Source of the DNA: Phenylobacterium sp.
Lineage (GTDB): Bacteria; Pseudomonadota; Alphaproteobacteria; Caulobacterales; Caulobacteraceae
Assembly: GCF_028290885.1 (NCBI RefSeq)
Contig: NZ_JAQGIZ010000194.1
Location: 1-39,694 of the forward strand
Direction: 5' to 3'
DNA length: 39,694 bases
The first letter of the stretch is position 1. Each line of letters starts with the position of its first letter. Below are positions 8,790-16,525 of the stretch, in pieces. The notes under the pieces were generated by a model. It searched no databases and had not been told where the DNA came from. It worked only from the letters and a program-made list of their open reading frames with translations. Made by a program: the position numbers and the translations under genes.

Positions 8790-9206
8790 ATGGGCGTCTT
8801 CAGCAGCATCATGGACAAGATCTTCCATCATCCCGCCGCCGCCCAAGCCGCGCCTCAGGCGCAGCCTCAGCCGGCCGTGGCGACCGCGGCTCAGCCCGCC
8901 GCCCAGTCGGCCGCCCAGTCGGCCGCCCCGGCCTCCTCGCTCCCGCAGGTCGATGTCGAGGGGGTGCTGGTTACGATGGCGGAGTTCAAGGGCGACGGCG
9001 GCAATTGGCGCACGTCAATCGTCGACCTGCTGAAGCTTCTCGACCTCGACTCCGGCCTGCAGGCTCGCAAGCAACTCGCCGAGGAGCTTGGCGTCCACGC
9101 CGGCGCCGACGGCTCCGACGAGGAGAATGTGGCGCTGCACCAGGCGGTGATGCAGAAGCTGGCTGACAACGGCGGCCTGGTCCCCGACAGTTTGCGGGCC
9201 GTCTAA
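8790..9206 (+). CDS. DUF3597 domain protein
   Basis: A 138-residue small protein. Residues 1-13 (MGVFSSIMDKIFH) are the short conserved N-terminal helix of the family, residues about 14-50 are an Ala/Gln/Pro-rich linker with the repeated unit AAQSAAQSAA, and residues about 53-136 are the DUF3597 domain (VDVEGVLVTMAEFKG, NWRTSIVDLLKLLDLDSGL, HQAVMQKLADNGGLVP). No signal peptide or transmembrane segment is evident. A GGAG six bases before the ATG supports the start. The function of the family is unknown; the EcfG-like promoter just upstream suggests expression in the general stress response together with the divergent YidB-like gene. Confidence 0.85.
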   Translation: MGVFSSIMDKIFHHPAAAQAAPQAQPQPAVATAAQPAAQSAAQSAAPASSLPQVDVEGVLVTMAEFKGDGGNWRTSIVDLLKLLDLDSGLQARKQLAEELGVHAGADGSDEENVALHQAVMQKLADNGGLVPDSLRAV

Positions 9207-9248
9207 CCCCGCGTTGCGGCCGGGGCCGGCGGGCGCCATACCGCCCGC

Positions 9249-10304
9249 ATGACCCCGGTCAAGACTCTTCGAACCCCAGCCTCGCTCGCCGTCGCCGGCT
9301 TGGTCGCGCCGGATCGTCTGGCGGCGCTGGAGCGGATCGCGACCCAGTACGCCGTCGCCATCACGCCCTCCATGGCGGACCTCATGGACCCCGCCGATCC
9401 GGACGACCCGATCGCCCGCCAGTTCGTCCCTAGCGACGCGGAAATGGAGTTGCGTCCCGAGGAGTCGGCCGATCCTGTCGGCGACTTCGCCCATTCGCCG
9501 GTGGAAGGCGTCGTCCACCGCTATCGCGACCGCTGCCTGCTCAAGCTCAACCACGCCTGCGCGGTCTATTGCCGCTTCTGCTTCCGCCGCGAGATGGTGG
9601 GGCCCGAAGGCCTGCGCCCGCTGTCGCCGGCCGCCCTCGACGCGGCGATGGCCTACATCGCCGAGCGGCCGCACATCTGGGAGGTGATCGTCACCGGCGG
9701 CGATCCCTTCATCCTGTCGCCGCGCCGGCTCCGCGACGTGATGCGCCGGCTCTCGCAGATCGACCACGTGAAGGTCGTCCGCTTTCACACCCGCGTGCCC
9801 GCGGTCGAGCCGGAGACGGTCACCGACGAACTGGTGGCGGCGCTGCAGGCGCCCGGCAAGGCTGTCTATGTCGCCCTGCACGCCAACCACGCCCGCGAGC
9901 TGACGCCGGCCGCCCGCGCCGCCTGCGCCAGGATCGTCGACGCAGGCATCCCCATGCTCGGCCAGACCGTGCTGCTGGCCGGGGTCAACGACGACCCGGA
10001 GACCCTGACCGCCCTGATGCGCGCTCTCGTGGAGACGCGGATCAAGCCCTACTACCTGCATCACGCCGACCTCGCCCCGGGGACGTCGCACCTGCGGACC
10101 TCGATCGAGCAGGGCCAGGGGCTGATGCGGGCCATGCGCGGCGCCGTCTCCGGCCTCTGCCAGCCGACCTATATCCTCGACATCCCCGGGGGCCACGGGA
10201 AGGTGCCGGTGGGTCCGGGTTACCTGGCGGAGGGCTGCGTCGAGGATCCCGCCGGCCGCCGCCACGTCTATCCGCCCCGATCTTCTGCAGACAAGTCTGC
10301 CTGA
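9249..10304 (+). CDS. epmB: EF-P lysine 2,3-aminomutase (EpmB/KamA family radical SAM enzyme)
   Basis: A 351-residue radical SAM/PLP enzyme that converts lysine to beta-lysine for EF-P modification. The 4Fe-4S motif is Cys104-x3-Cys108-x2-Cys111 (CAVYCRFC). The PLP-binding lysine is Lys318 in DIPGGHGKVP, and acidic residues expected to hold the substrate are Asp274 (HHADLAPGTSHLR) and Asp311. It lacks the C-terminal extension of the large catabolic clostridial lysine 2,3-aminomutase. Proximity to efp and epmA argues for EpmB rather than a catabolic KamA, but sequence alone cannot exclude the latter. Its TGA overlaps the ATG of rluF by one base. Confidence 0.9.
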   Translation: MTPVKTLRTPASLAVAGLVAPDRLAALERIATQYAVAITPSMADLMDPADPDDPIARQFVPSDAEMELRPEESADPVGDFAHSPVEGVVHRYRDRCLLKLNHACAVYCRFCFRREMVGPEGLRPLSPAALDAAMAYIAERPHIWEVIVTGGDPFILSPRRLRDVMRRLSQIDHVKVVRFHTRVPAVEPETVTDELVAALQAPGKAVYVALHANHARELTPAARAACARIVDAGIPMLGQTVLLAGVNDDPETLTALMRALVETRIKPYYLHHADLAPGTSHLRTSIEQGQGLMRAMRGAVSGLCQPTYILDIPGGHGKVPVGPGYLAEGCVEDPAGRRHVYPPRSSADKSA

Positions 10305-11056
10305 TGGCCTGGACGCGCCGCTACGACGAGGCCGAGCCGCAGCGGGTCAACAAGTGGCTGGCCCAGAACGGCGTCTGTTCCCGCCGCGAGGCCGAGGGCC
10401 TGATCGAGCGGGGCCTGGTCTCCATCGACGGCGAGACCGTCGCCGACGCCGGCCGCAAGATCCTGCCGGGCCAGACCCTGGTGCTGGTCGACAGCGATAG
10501 CGCGGCCCCGCTCAGCGTCGTGCTGCACAAGCCCATGGGCATCGTCTCCGCCCAGCCGGAGCCCGGCCAGACCCCCGCCGTGCGCCTGCTCACCCGCGCC
10601 ACCCTGGTCGGCGAAAGCCCCTCGATCCCCGACCGCGACACCCGCCTGGCCCCGCTCGGCCGCCTCGACATGGACAGCCGCGGCCTGCTGCTGCTCTCCG
10701 AGGACGGCGTCCTGGCCAAGGCGATCATCGGGCCCGAGTCCGACCTGGAGAAGGAGTACCTGGTCCGGGTCACCGGCAAGATCACGCCGGAGAAGATCGG
10801 CCGCCTCTGCCATGGCCTGACCATGGACGGCCGCCAGCTGAAGCCCGCCAAGGTCAGCGTGGTGCAGGGGCAGGAGCTGCGCTTCGTCCTCAAGGAAGGC
10901 CGCAACCGCCAGATCCGCCGCATGTGCGAACTGGTCGGCCTGCACGTCATGGACCTGGTCCGCATCCGTATCGGCAGCCTGCAGCTCGGCGACCTGGCGG
11001 AAGGCAAGTGGCGGGTGCTGGCGCCCGAGGAGCGCGCCGCCCTGATCGGCGGCTAG
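10304..11056 (+). CDS. rluF: 23S rRNA pseudouridine synthase, RluF-like
   Basis: A 250-residue RsuA/RluB/E/F-type pseudouridine synthase. Residues about 14-60 form an S4 RNA-binding domain (RVNKWLAQNGVCSRREAEGLIERG), followed by the catalytic domain with Asp122 in GRLDMDSRGLLLLSEDG and the LKEGRNRQIRRMCE motif. The C-terminal pattern LVRIRIGSLQLGDLAEGKWR resembles RluF, which in E. coli modifies 23S U2604; RluB/RluE specificity cannot be fully excluded. The frame is open well upstream, but that part is antisense-quality sequence overlapping epmB in another frame. The true start is ATG 10304, overlapping the epmB stop in a TGATG junction, so translational coupling is expected. Confidence 0.9.
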   Translation: MAWTRRYDEAEPQRVNKWLAQNGVCSRREAEGLIERGLVSIDGETVADAGRKILPGQTLVLVDSDSAAPLSVVLHKPMGIVSAQPEPGQTPAVRLLTRATLVGESPSIPDRDTRLAPLGRLDMDSRGLLLLSEDGVLAKAIIGPESDLEKEYLVRVTGKITPEKIGRLCHGLTMDGRQLKPAKVSVVQGQELRFVLKEGRNRQIRRMCELVGLHVMDLVRIRIGSLQLGDLAEGKWRVLAPEERAALIGG

Positions 11057-11066
11057 AGCACGATGG

Positions 11067-11167
11067 GGTCAGGCGGAATCGCCTGACCGCTGAATAGTGC
11101 GCTAAATTCAAAGTGTAGACCCTGATTAACGATTCAGATCGCGTCGATCTGAACCGATCAGGGTCTA
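11067..11167. repeat. Compound intergenic repeat with two nested hairpins
   Basis: Two perfect inverted repeats sit directly after rluF. The first has 9-bp arms (11067-11075 and 11080-11088) and a GAAT loop. The second has 11-bp outer arms (11116-11126 and 11157-11167) and 9-bp inner arms (11133-11141 and 11145-11153) with a 3-nt loop. It codes for nothing and has no T-run, so it looks like a dispersed intergenic repeat family that may also end transcription. The remaining sequence from 11168 to 11369 is non-coding leader for hppA with no clear promoter. Confidence 0.7.
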
Positions 11168-11369
11168 GCCGCCGACCAGCCCCTGAGACCCCTCCTGCGG
11201 CGCAGGTTGCGCGCACCGGCCAACTTTGGCACTTTCCCGCCTCTTGTCCGGGGCCGCGAAGAGGGCGCGCTCCGGTTCTTGGGAAATTTGGGGCAGGGAA
11301 CGAGCGGGGGCCGCGGGGTCACGCGGCCGTCGATCCTCCTCCGCGCGATCGTAAAGGGGTGCGCACGAA

Positions 11370-13496
11370 ATGAGTCTTACGCTGATGCTGGTGATTGCCG
11401 CCGGCCTGCTTGCGGTGCTTTACGGCGCCGTGCAGACCGCCTCGCTGCTCCGGGCCTCGCCCGGGAACGCGAAGATGCAGGAGATCGCCGCCGCCATCCA
11501 AGAGGGTGCGCAGGCCTATCTGAACAAGCAGTACACCGCGATCGCCGCGGTCGGGGTGGTGATCCTGATCGCCGTCTTCGTCCTGATCGGTCCGCTGGCG
11601 GCCGCGGGCTTCGCGACCGGGGCGATCCTCTCCGGCGCGGCGGGCTTCGTCGGCATGCTGATCTCGGTCCGCGCCAACGTCCGCACGGCCCAGGCCGCGT
11701 CAGAAGGCCTGGCCAAGGGCCTGTCGCTGGCGTTCCGCTCGGGCGCCATCACCGGCATGCTGGTGGTGGGTTTCGCCCTGATCGGGGTGGCCGGCTACTA
11801 CGCCTTCCTGACCGGGCCCATGCACCTCGAGAACACCAGCCGCGACGTGCTGGAGCCGATGGTGGCCCTGGGCTTCGGGGCCTCGCTGATCTCCATCTTC
11901 GCCCGACTGGGCGGCGGCATCTTCACCAAGGGCGCCGACGTCGGCGGCGACATGGTGGGCAAGGTCGAGGCCGGCATTCCGGAAGACGACCCCCGCAACG
12001 CCGCGACCATCGCCGACAACGTGGGCGACAACGTCGGCGACTGCGCCGGCATGGCCGCCGACCTGTTCGAGACCTACGCGGTGACCACGGTCATCACCAT
12101 GTTCCTGGCCGCGATCCTGTTCCGCGGAACGGAGATGGTCAGCAACCTGATGCTGCTGCCGCTGGCGATCTGCGGCGTCTGCATCGTCACCTCGATCATC
12201 GGCACCTTCGGGGTGCGCCTGGGCAAGTCCAACAACATCATGGGCGCGCTCTACCAGGGCCTGATCATCACCGGCGTGCTTTCGGCCGGTGCGATCTACT
12301 GGGTGGTCAAGACGCTGGTCACCACCACCATGACGGTCGGGGACAAGACTTTCGACGGTATGAGCCTGTTCTGGTGCGGCATCACCGGCCTCCTGGTCAC
12401 CGCCGCCATCGTGGTGATCACCGAGTACTACACCGGCACCGGCTTCCGTCCGGTGAAGTCGGTGGCCAAGGCCAGCGTCTCCGGTCACGGCACCAACGTG
12501 ATCCAAGGCCTGGCGATGTCGCTGGAATCCACCGCGCTGCCGGCGCTGACGATCATCGTCGGCATCATCGTCACCTATAACCTGGCCGGCCTGTTCGGCA
12601 TCGCCATCGCCGTGACCTCGATGCTGTCCCTGGCCGGCTTCGTCGTCGCCCTCGACGCCTTCGGTCCGGTGACCGACAACGCCGGCGGCATCGCCGAGAT
12701 GGCCGGTCTCCCGGCCGAGGTCCGCGTCACCACCGACGCCCTCGACGCGGTCGGCAACACCACCAAGGCCGTCACCAAGGGCTATGCGATCGGCTCCGCG
12801 GCGCTGGGCGCCCTGGTGCTGTTCGCGGCCTACACCGAGGACCTGAAGTTCTTCTCGGCCAACGCCGCGCCGGGGTCGTTCTTCGACGGCCTCGGCCCGG
12901 TCGCCTTCGACCTCTCGAGCCCCTACGTGGTCGTCGGCCTGCTGTTCGGCGGCCTGTTGCCGTTCCTGTTCGGCGGCCTGGCGATGACCGCGGTGGGCCG
13001 GGCGGCGGAGTCGGTGGTGGCGGAAGTCCGCCGCCAGTTCCGTGAGAACCCCGGGATCATGACCGGCGAGGTGAAGCCGGAATACGGCCGCGCCGTCTCC
13101 ATCCTGACCTCCGCGGCGATCAAGGAGATGATCGTGCCGAGCCTGCTGCCGGTGGTCAGCCCGATCCTGCTGTTCTTCGTCATCAAGGCCATCGCCGGCA
13201 AGGTCGACGCCTTCGCCTCGCTGGGCGCGATGCTGATGGGAGTGATCGTCACCGGTCTCTTCGTCGCCATCTCGATGACCTCGGGCGGCGGGGCGTGGGA
13301 CAACGCCAAGAAGCTGATCGAAGAGGGCCACTACGGCGGCAAGGGCTCCGAGGCGCACAAGGCCGCGGTGACCGGCGACACCGTCGGCGACCCCTACAAG
13401 GACACCTCGGGTCCCGCCGTGAACCCGATGATCAAGATCACCAACATCGTAGCCCTGCTGCTGCTGGCGGTCCTGGCCCACGGCGTGATCCACTGA
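11370..13496 (+). CDS. hppA: Membrane-bound proton-pumping pyrophosphatase, K+-independent type
   Basis: A 708-residue polytopic inner-membrane enzyme that couples pyrophosphate hydrolysis to proton export. The substrate-binding loops are present: [38 protein letters not shown], quoted here in parts as [13 protein letters not shown] and [13 protein letters not shown], plus [16 protein letters not shown] and the C-terminal [18 protein letters not shown]. The K+-dependence determinant reads [10 protein letters not shown] with Lys466 and Thr469, the combination of potassium-independent H+-pumping enzymes (potassium-dependent ones have Ala and Gly/other). It is a single-gene unit closed by a strong terminator at 13519-13552. 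Confidence 0.96.
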   Translation: MSLTLMLVIAAGLLAVLYGAVQTASLLRASPGNAKMQEIAAAIQEGAQAYLNKQYTAIAAVGVVILIAVFVLIGPLAAAGFATGAILSGAAGFVGMLISVRANVRTAQAASEGLAKGLSLAFRSGAITGMLVVGFALIGVAGYYAFLTGPMHLENTSRDVLEPMVALGFGASLISIFARLGGGIFTKGADVGGDMVGKVEAGIPEDDPRNAATIADNVGDNVGDCAGMAADLFETYAVTTVITMFLAAILFRGTEMVSNLMLLPLAICGVCIVTSIIGTFGVRLGKSNNIMGALYQGLIITGVLSAGAIYWVVKTLVTTTMTVGDKTFDGMSLFWCGITGLLVTAAIVVITEYYTGTGFRPVKSVAKASVSGHGTNVIQGLAMSLESTALPALTIIVGIIVTYNLAGLFGIAIAVTSMLSLAGFVVALDAFGPVTDNAGGIAEMAGLPAEVRVTTDALDAVGNTTKAVTKGYAIGSAALGALVLFAAYTEDLKFFSANAAPGSFFDGLGPVAFDLSSPYVVVGLLFGGLLPFLFGGLAMTAVGRAAESVVAEVRRQFRENPGIMTGEVKPEYGRAVSILTSAAIKEMIVPSLLPVVSPILLFFVIKAIAGKVDAFASLGAMLMGVIVTGLFVAISMTSGGGAWDNAKKLIEEGHYGGKGSEAHKAAVTGDTVGDPYKDTSGPAVNPMIKITNIVALLLLAVLAHGVIH

Positions 13497-13518
13497 TCGC
13501 TGTCACAGCCTGAGACGA

Positions 13519-13552
13519 AAACGCCCCGGAGAGCGATCTCCGGGGCGTTTTT
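13519..13552 (+). terminator. Rho-independent terminator of hppA
   Basis: A perfect 14-bp GC-rich stem (13519-13532 with 13537-13550), GCGA loop, and a T-run at 13548-13552, beginning 22 nt after the hppA stop codon. Confidence 0.9.
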
Positions 13553-13564
13553 GATTCTGAGCCC

Positions 13565-13698
13565 CATCCCTCCTCTTTAGGGGAGGGTGAACCGAGCGCA
13601 GCTCGGGACGGGTGGGGGTGTGTGGGCCAAGTTGAGAGTCGCCACTTCCCCACCCTGGCCGCTTGCGCGGCCTGTCCCTCCCCTAAAGAGGAGGGATG
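13565..13698. repeat. 134-bp inverted-repeat element (MITE-like)
   Basis: Perfect 23-bp terminal inverted repeats (13565-13587 and 13676-13698) enclose about 88 bp of non-coding sequence. Inside, a GGTGGGGGTGTG-type segment faces CACTTCCCCACC, so much of the element can fold on itself. It lies between the 3' ends of hppA and bamE. No target-site duplication is evident. This layout fits a small non-autonomous or dispersed intergenic repeat. Confidence 0.75.
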
Positions 13699-13704
13699 AT
13701 GACC

Positions 13705-14211
13705 CTAGTTCCGCCGGTCGCCCGGGCGGTTGCCGGGGACGCCTTCGTCTTCCTGCGGAAGCATCGAGCCGCGGCCGACGTTGCCCAGGATCTGTTCGAG
13801 GATGGTCAGCTCGCGCCCGCGGGTCGGGGTCTCGCGGCCGTTGAAGGCGATGACCTTGCCGTCCTTCAGCGTGTAGCTGTTGACGCTCTCGACCGTCTCG
13901 GAGTCCTTGTTGAAGGTGATCGCGGTCACGCTGCGGGCGATTACCTCGGGGCGCTTGAACGCCACGCGGGACTTCAGCTGGTTCATGTAGAACCATGTGT
14001 TGGGGTCGAAGGCGCCGGTGGCCGAGGGCGAGCCCAGGCGGCCGCGGACGGTCGACTTGGTGTCGGTGCCGATCTTCACTTCCTTGGGATCGGACTCGAT
14101 GGCCTGGAAGCCGGAATAGCTGGTGATCGGCGCGCAGGCCGAAAGGCTGGCGGCGGCGGCCGGAATCAGCAGGCCGGCGGCGAGGACGGCGAAGGCGGCT
14201 CGTGAGGACAT
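13705..14211 (-). CDS. bamE: Outer membrane assembly lipoprotein BamE (SmpA/OmlA)
   Basis: A 168-residue lipoprotein component of the BAM complex that inserts beta-barrel proteins in the outer membrane. The signal peptide ends in a lipobox LSAC with the lipidated Cys26. The SmpA/OmlA domain follows (SYSGFQAIESDPKEVKIGTDTKS, VRGRLGSPS, NTWFYMNQ). The tail from about residue 130 (RGRELTILEQILGNVGRGSMLP) is the extension seen in alphaproteobacterial members. The gene is divergent from the cytochrome bc1 chaperone gene, an arrangement commonly retained in Caulobacterales, and runs into the 134-bp repeat at its 3' end. Confidence 0.92.
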   Translation of the reverse strand: MSSRAAFAVLAAGLLIPAAAASLSACAPITSYSGFQAIESDPKEVKIGTDTKSTVRGRLGSPSATGAFDPNTWFYMNQLKSRVAFKRPEVIARSVTAITFNKDSETVESVNSYTLKDGKVIAFNGRETPTRGRELTILEQILGNVGRGSMLPQEDEGVPGNRPGDRRN

Positions 14212-14315
14212 ATGCGGCTTGAACCTGCTCTTTGCGCTTCAGGCCTTTGACCTATCGTCGCCCGGCCCTTAGTTCAATGCGACTTATGGAACGGATCGGG
14301 CGAAATCGAGGCGTC

Positions 14316-14846
14316 ATGCTGCTGGACCGTCTGTTTCGACCTCGCCCGGCGCTCGCCGCCGGCCGCGCGCTCTACGGCCGGGCCGTTGAGCAGTCGCGCA
14401 GTCCCGCGCTCTATTCGCAGTTCGGCGCCCCCGACACGGTGGAGGGGCGGTTCGAGATCTACAGCCTGCACGTGGTCCTGCTGCTGGACCGGCTGCGCGG
14501 GCAGGGCGAGGCCGCGAGCGAAGTCTCCCAGAGCCTGTTCGACACCTACGTGAAGGGCCTCGACCACGCGCTGCGGGAAATGGGCGTCGGCGACCTGGCG
14601 GTGGGCCGCAAGATGCGCAAGCTCGGCGAGGCCTTCTACGGACGCGGCAAGTCCTATGAGACCGCCTTCGCGACCTTGCCGGACACCGGGGCCCTGCAGG
14701 CGCTGCTGACCCGCACGGTCTATGCGGACGCCGAGGTCACGCCCGCGCCGCGGCTCGTGGCTTACATCCTGGCGCAGCGCGCCGCGCTCGCCGGGCAGCC
14801 GCTGGAGCGCCTGCTGGCCGGCGAGGTCGACTGGGCGCAGCCATGA
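14316..14846 (+). CDS. Ubiquinol-cytochrome c chaperone family protein (Cbp3/UQCC1-like)
   Basis: A 176-residue protein of the ubiquinol-cytochrome c chaperone family, whose mitochondrial members (Cbp3/UQCC1) help assemble cytochrome bc1. It begins MLLDRLFRPRPALAAGRALYG and contains GRFEIYSLHVVLLLDRL, LFDTYVKGLDHALREMGVGD and KLGEAFYGRGKSYETAF, the conserved helical core. The frame is open from 14232, but ATG 14316 was chosen because it reproduces the family N-terminus and has GAGG just upstream. The stop overlaps the next start in an ATGA, so it is translationally coupled to the DUF177 gene. The bacterial function is inferred from the family. Confidence 0.87.
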   Translation: MLLDRLFRPRPALAAGRALYGRAVEQSRSPALYSQFGAPDTVEGRFEIYSLHVVLLLDRLRGQGEAASEVSQSLFDTYVKGLDHALREMGVGDLAVGRKMRKLGEAFYGRGKSYETAFATLPDTGALQALLTRTVYADAEVTPAPRLVAYILAQRAALAGQPLERLLAGEVDWAQP

Positions 14847-15364
14847 GCAAGGCCTGGACCACCCCTGTCCGGCTGCACGAGCTCGGCCGTGGGGCCTTGA
14901 GCGTCCGGCTGGAACCCGACGCCGCGGAGCGGGCCAAGATCGCTCACGACCTGGGCCTGGAGACGCTGCCGGCGCTGAGCGCGCAACTGACCGTGAAGCC
15001 CTGGCTCGACGGCGCGGAGATCACCGGGCGATTCGAGGCCGTGGTGGAGCAGATCTGCGCGGTCTCGCTTGATCCCTTCGAACATCCGCTGGCAGGCGCG
15101 ATCGAAGTCCGCGTCGTGCCCGCCGGCAGCCCACAGGCTCCGGAGACCAGCGGCGGGGAGCTGGAGTACGACCCCGAGGCGCCCGATCCCCCGGACGTGC
15201 TGGAGGGCGACACCATCGACCTGGCGGCCTATGTGGTCGAGCACCTGGCGCTGGAGATCGACCCCTTCGCGCGCAAGCCGGGCGTGGAGTTCGACTACAC
15301 GCCCCCCGACGGGCCGGAATCGCCCTTCGCCGTGCTCAGGAAACTGAAGGGCGGCGAACCCTAG
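14843..15364 (+). CDS. DUF177 (YceD) family protein
   Basis: A 173-residue YceD/DUF177 protein. The family is implicated in 23S rRNA metabolism in plants and bacteria and is often linked to rpmF-plsX-fabH. Recognisable features are the conserved IGRFEAVVEQICAVSLDPFEHPL-like segment (with a single Cys where many members have a CxxC-like pattern), an acidic middle, and the DLAAYVVEHLALEIDPFARKPG motif. In this genome neighbourhood rpmF is not adjacent; plsX follows after 90 nt. It starts in an ATGA overlap with the upstream chaperone gene. Confidence 0.85.
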   Translation: MSKAWTTPVRLHELGRGALSVRLEPDAAERAKIAHDLGLETLPALSAQLTVKPWLDGAEITGRFEAVVEQICAVSLDPFEHPLAGAIEVRVVPAGSPQAPETSGGELEYDPEAPDPPDVLEGDTIDLAAYVVEHLALEIDPFARKPGVEFDYTPPDGPESPFAVLRKLKGGEP

Positions 15365-15454
15365 CGCGTTTAAGGCCTTGTTTGCATTGCCGAGCCCCGG
15401 CGCTATCGTCCCCGGCGAATCCGGCGGGACCCGTCGAAGGACCAAAGCGCCGTC

Positions 15455-16525
15455 TTGACCCAGCCACTGGTGATTTCCATCGACGCCATGGGCGGTGACC
15501 ACGGACCGCCCGTGGTGATCCCGGCCGTCGTGCGCGCGATCTCGGCCTTGCCGGAAACCGTGCGCTTCCTGCTGCACGGTGACGAGAAGGTGATCGCCGC
15601 GGGCCTGGCCAAGCAGCCGGGGGCCGCCCGCCGGGTGGAAATCCGCCACGCCGAGCGGGTGATCGGCATGGACGAAAAGCCTGCCCAGGCGCTACGCCGC
15701 GGCAAGGGCACCTCGATGTGGAACGCCGTGGAGGCGGTGCGCGACGGCCAGGCCGTGGCGGCGGTCTCGGCCGGCAACACCGGCGCCCTGATGGCGATCT
15801 CCAAGCTGATCCTGCGGATGAGCGCCGACCTGGAGCGCCCCGCCCTGGTCACCAGCATCCCGACCGCGCGTTCGGTCACCACCTTCCTCGACGTGGGCGC
15901 CAACATCGACTGCGACGCCGAACGGCTGGTGGAGTTCGCCATCATGGGCGAGGCCTACCACCGCGCCGCGCACGGCGTGCCCCGGCCCACCGTCGGCCTG
16001 CTGAACGTCGGCTCCGAGGAGATGAAGGGCCACGAGGAGGTGCGCGAGGCCAACCGCGTGCTGCGCGAGGGCAAGATCGACCTCGACTACCGCGGCTTCG
16101 TGGAGGGCGACGACATCACCCGCGGCGCCGTGGACGTGATCGTCACCGACGGCTTCACCGGCAACGTGGCGCTGAAGGCCATGGAGGGCGCCGCCCGGTT
16201 CATCAACGCCGAGCTGCGCAACGCGCTGACCTCCGGCCTGACCGCGACGCTGGGCGCCATCCTCGCGCGGTCGGCGCTGATGCGGTTCCGCGAGCGGCTG
16301 ACCCCGACGCCCGCCGCCCCGTTGCTGGGCCTGAACGGCATCGTGCTGAAGTGCCATGGCGGGGCCAGCGACCGCGATTTCGCAGGCGCGATCCGGCTCG
16401 CCGCGGACCTGGCCCGCAGCGACTTCTCCGCCGAGATAGAACGGAATATGAGACGGCTTCCGGATGCGCTTGCCGAGCCCTCGCCCGCGCCTGCTGCAGA
16501 GGTCGCCCAAGGAGTTCGCGAGTGA
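15455..16525 (+). CDS. plsX: Phosphate acyltransferase PlsX
   Basis: A 356-residue soluble enzyme that makes acyl-phosphate from acyl-ACP, the donor used by PlsY in phospholipid synthesis. Typical segments are VISIDAMGGDHGP at the N-terminus, AVSAGNTGALMA, LLNVGSEEMKGHE, and DVIVTDGFTGNVALKAMEGA. The start is a TTG at 15455 giving MTQPLVISIDAMGGD; no in-frame ATG or GTG fits the family N-terminus. The stop overlaps the GTG start of fabH by 4 nt, indicating coupling. A partner plsY occurs in this window at 31.8-32.5 kb, but that copy looks acquired. Confidence 0.96.
   Translation: MTQPLVISIDAMGGDHGPPVVIPAVVRAISALPETVRFLLHGDEKVIAAGLAKQPGAARRVEIRHAERVIGMDEKPAQALRRGKGTSMWNAVEAVRDGQAVAAVSAGNTGALMAISKLILRMSADLERPALVTSIPTARSVTTFLDVGANIDCDAERLVEFAIMGEAYHRAAHGVPRPTVGLLNVGSEEMKGHEEVREANRVLREGKIDLDYRGFVEGDDITRGAVDVIVTDGFTGNVALKAMEGAARFINAELRNALTSGLTATLGAILARSALMRFRERLTPTPAAPLLGLNGIVLKCHGGASDRDFAGAIRLAADLARSDFSAEIERNMRRLPDALAEPSPAPAAEVAQGVRE

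Noticed and set aside
9569..10303. Apparent 245-residue N-terminal extension of RluF
   Set aside because: It overlaps epmB in another frame, is Arg/Pro rich, and RluF already has its complete S4 domain from ATG 10304.
9249..10304. Catabolic lysine 2,3-aminomutase
   Set aside because: No lysine-fermentation genes are near, while efp and epmA are; EpmB is the better reading, though not proven.
11700..13493. 597-residue open frame opposite hppA
   Set aside because: Composition (His, Asp, Gly, Gln rich) is typical of antisense frames, and hppA is unambiguous on the plus strand.
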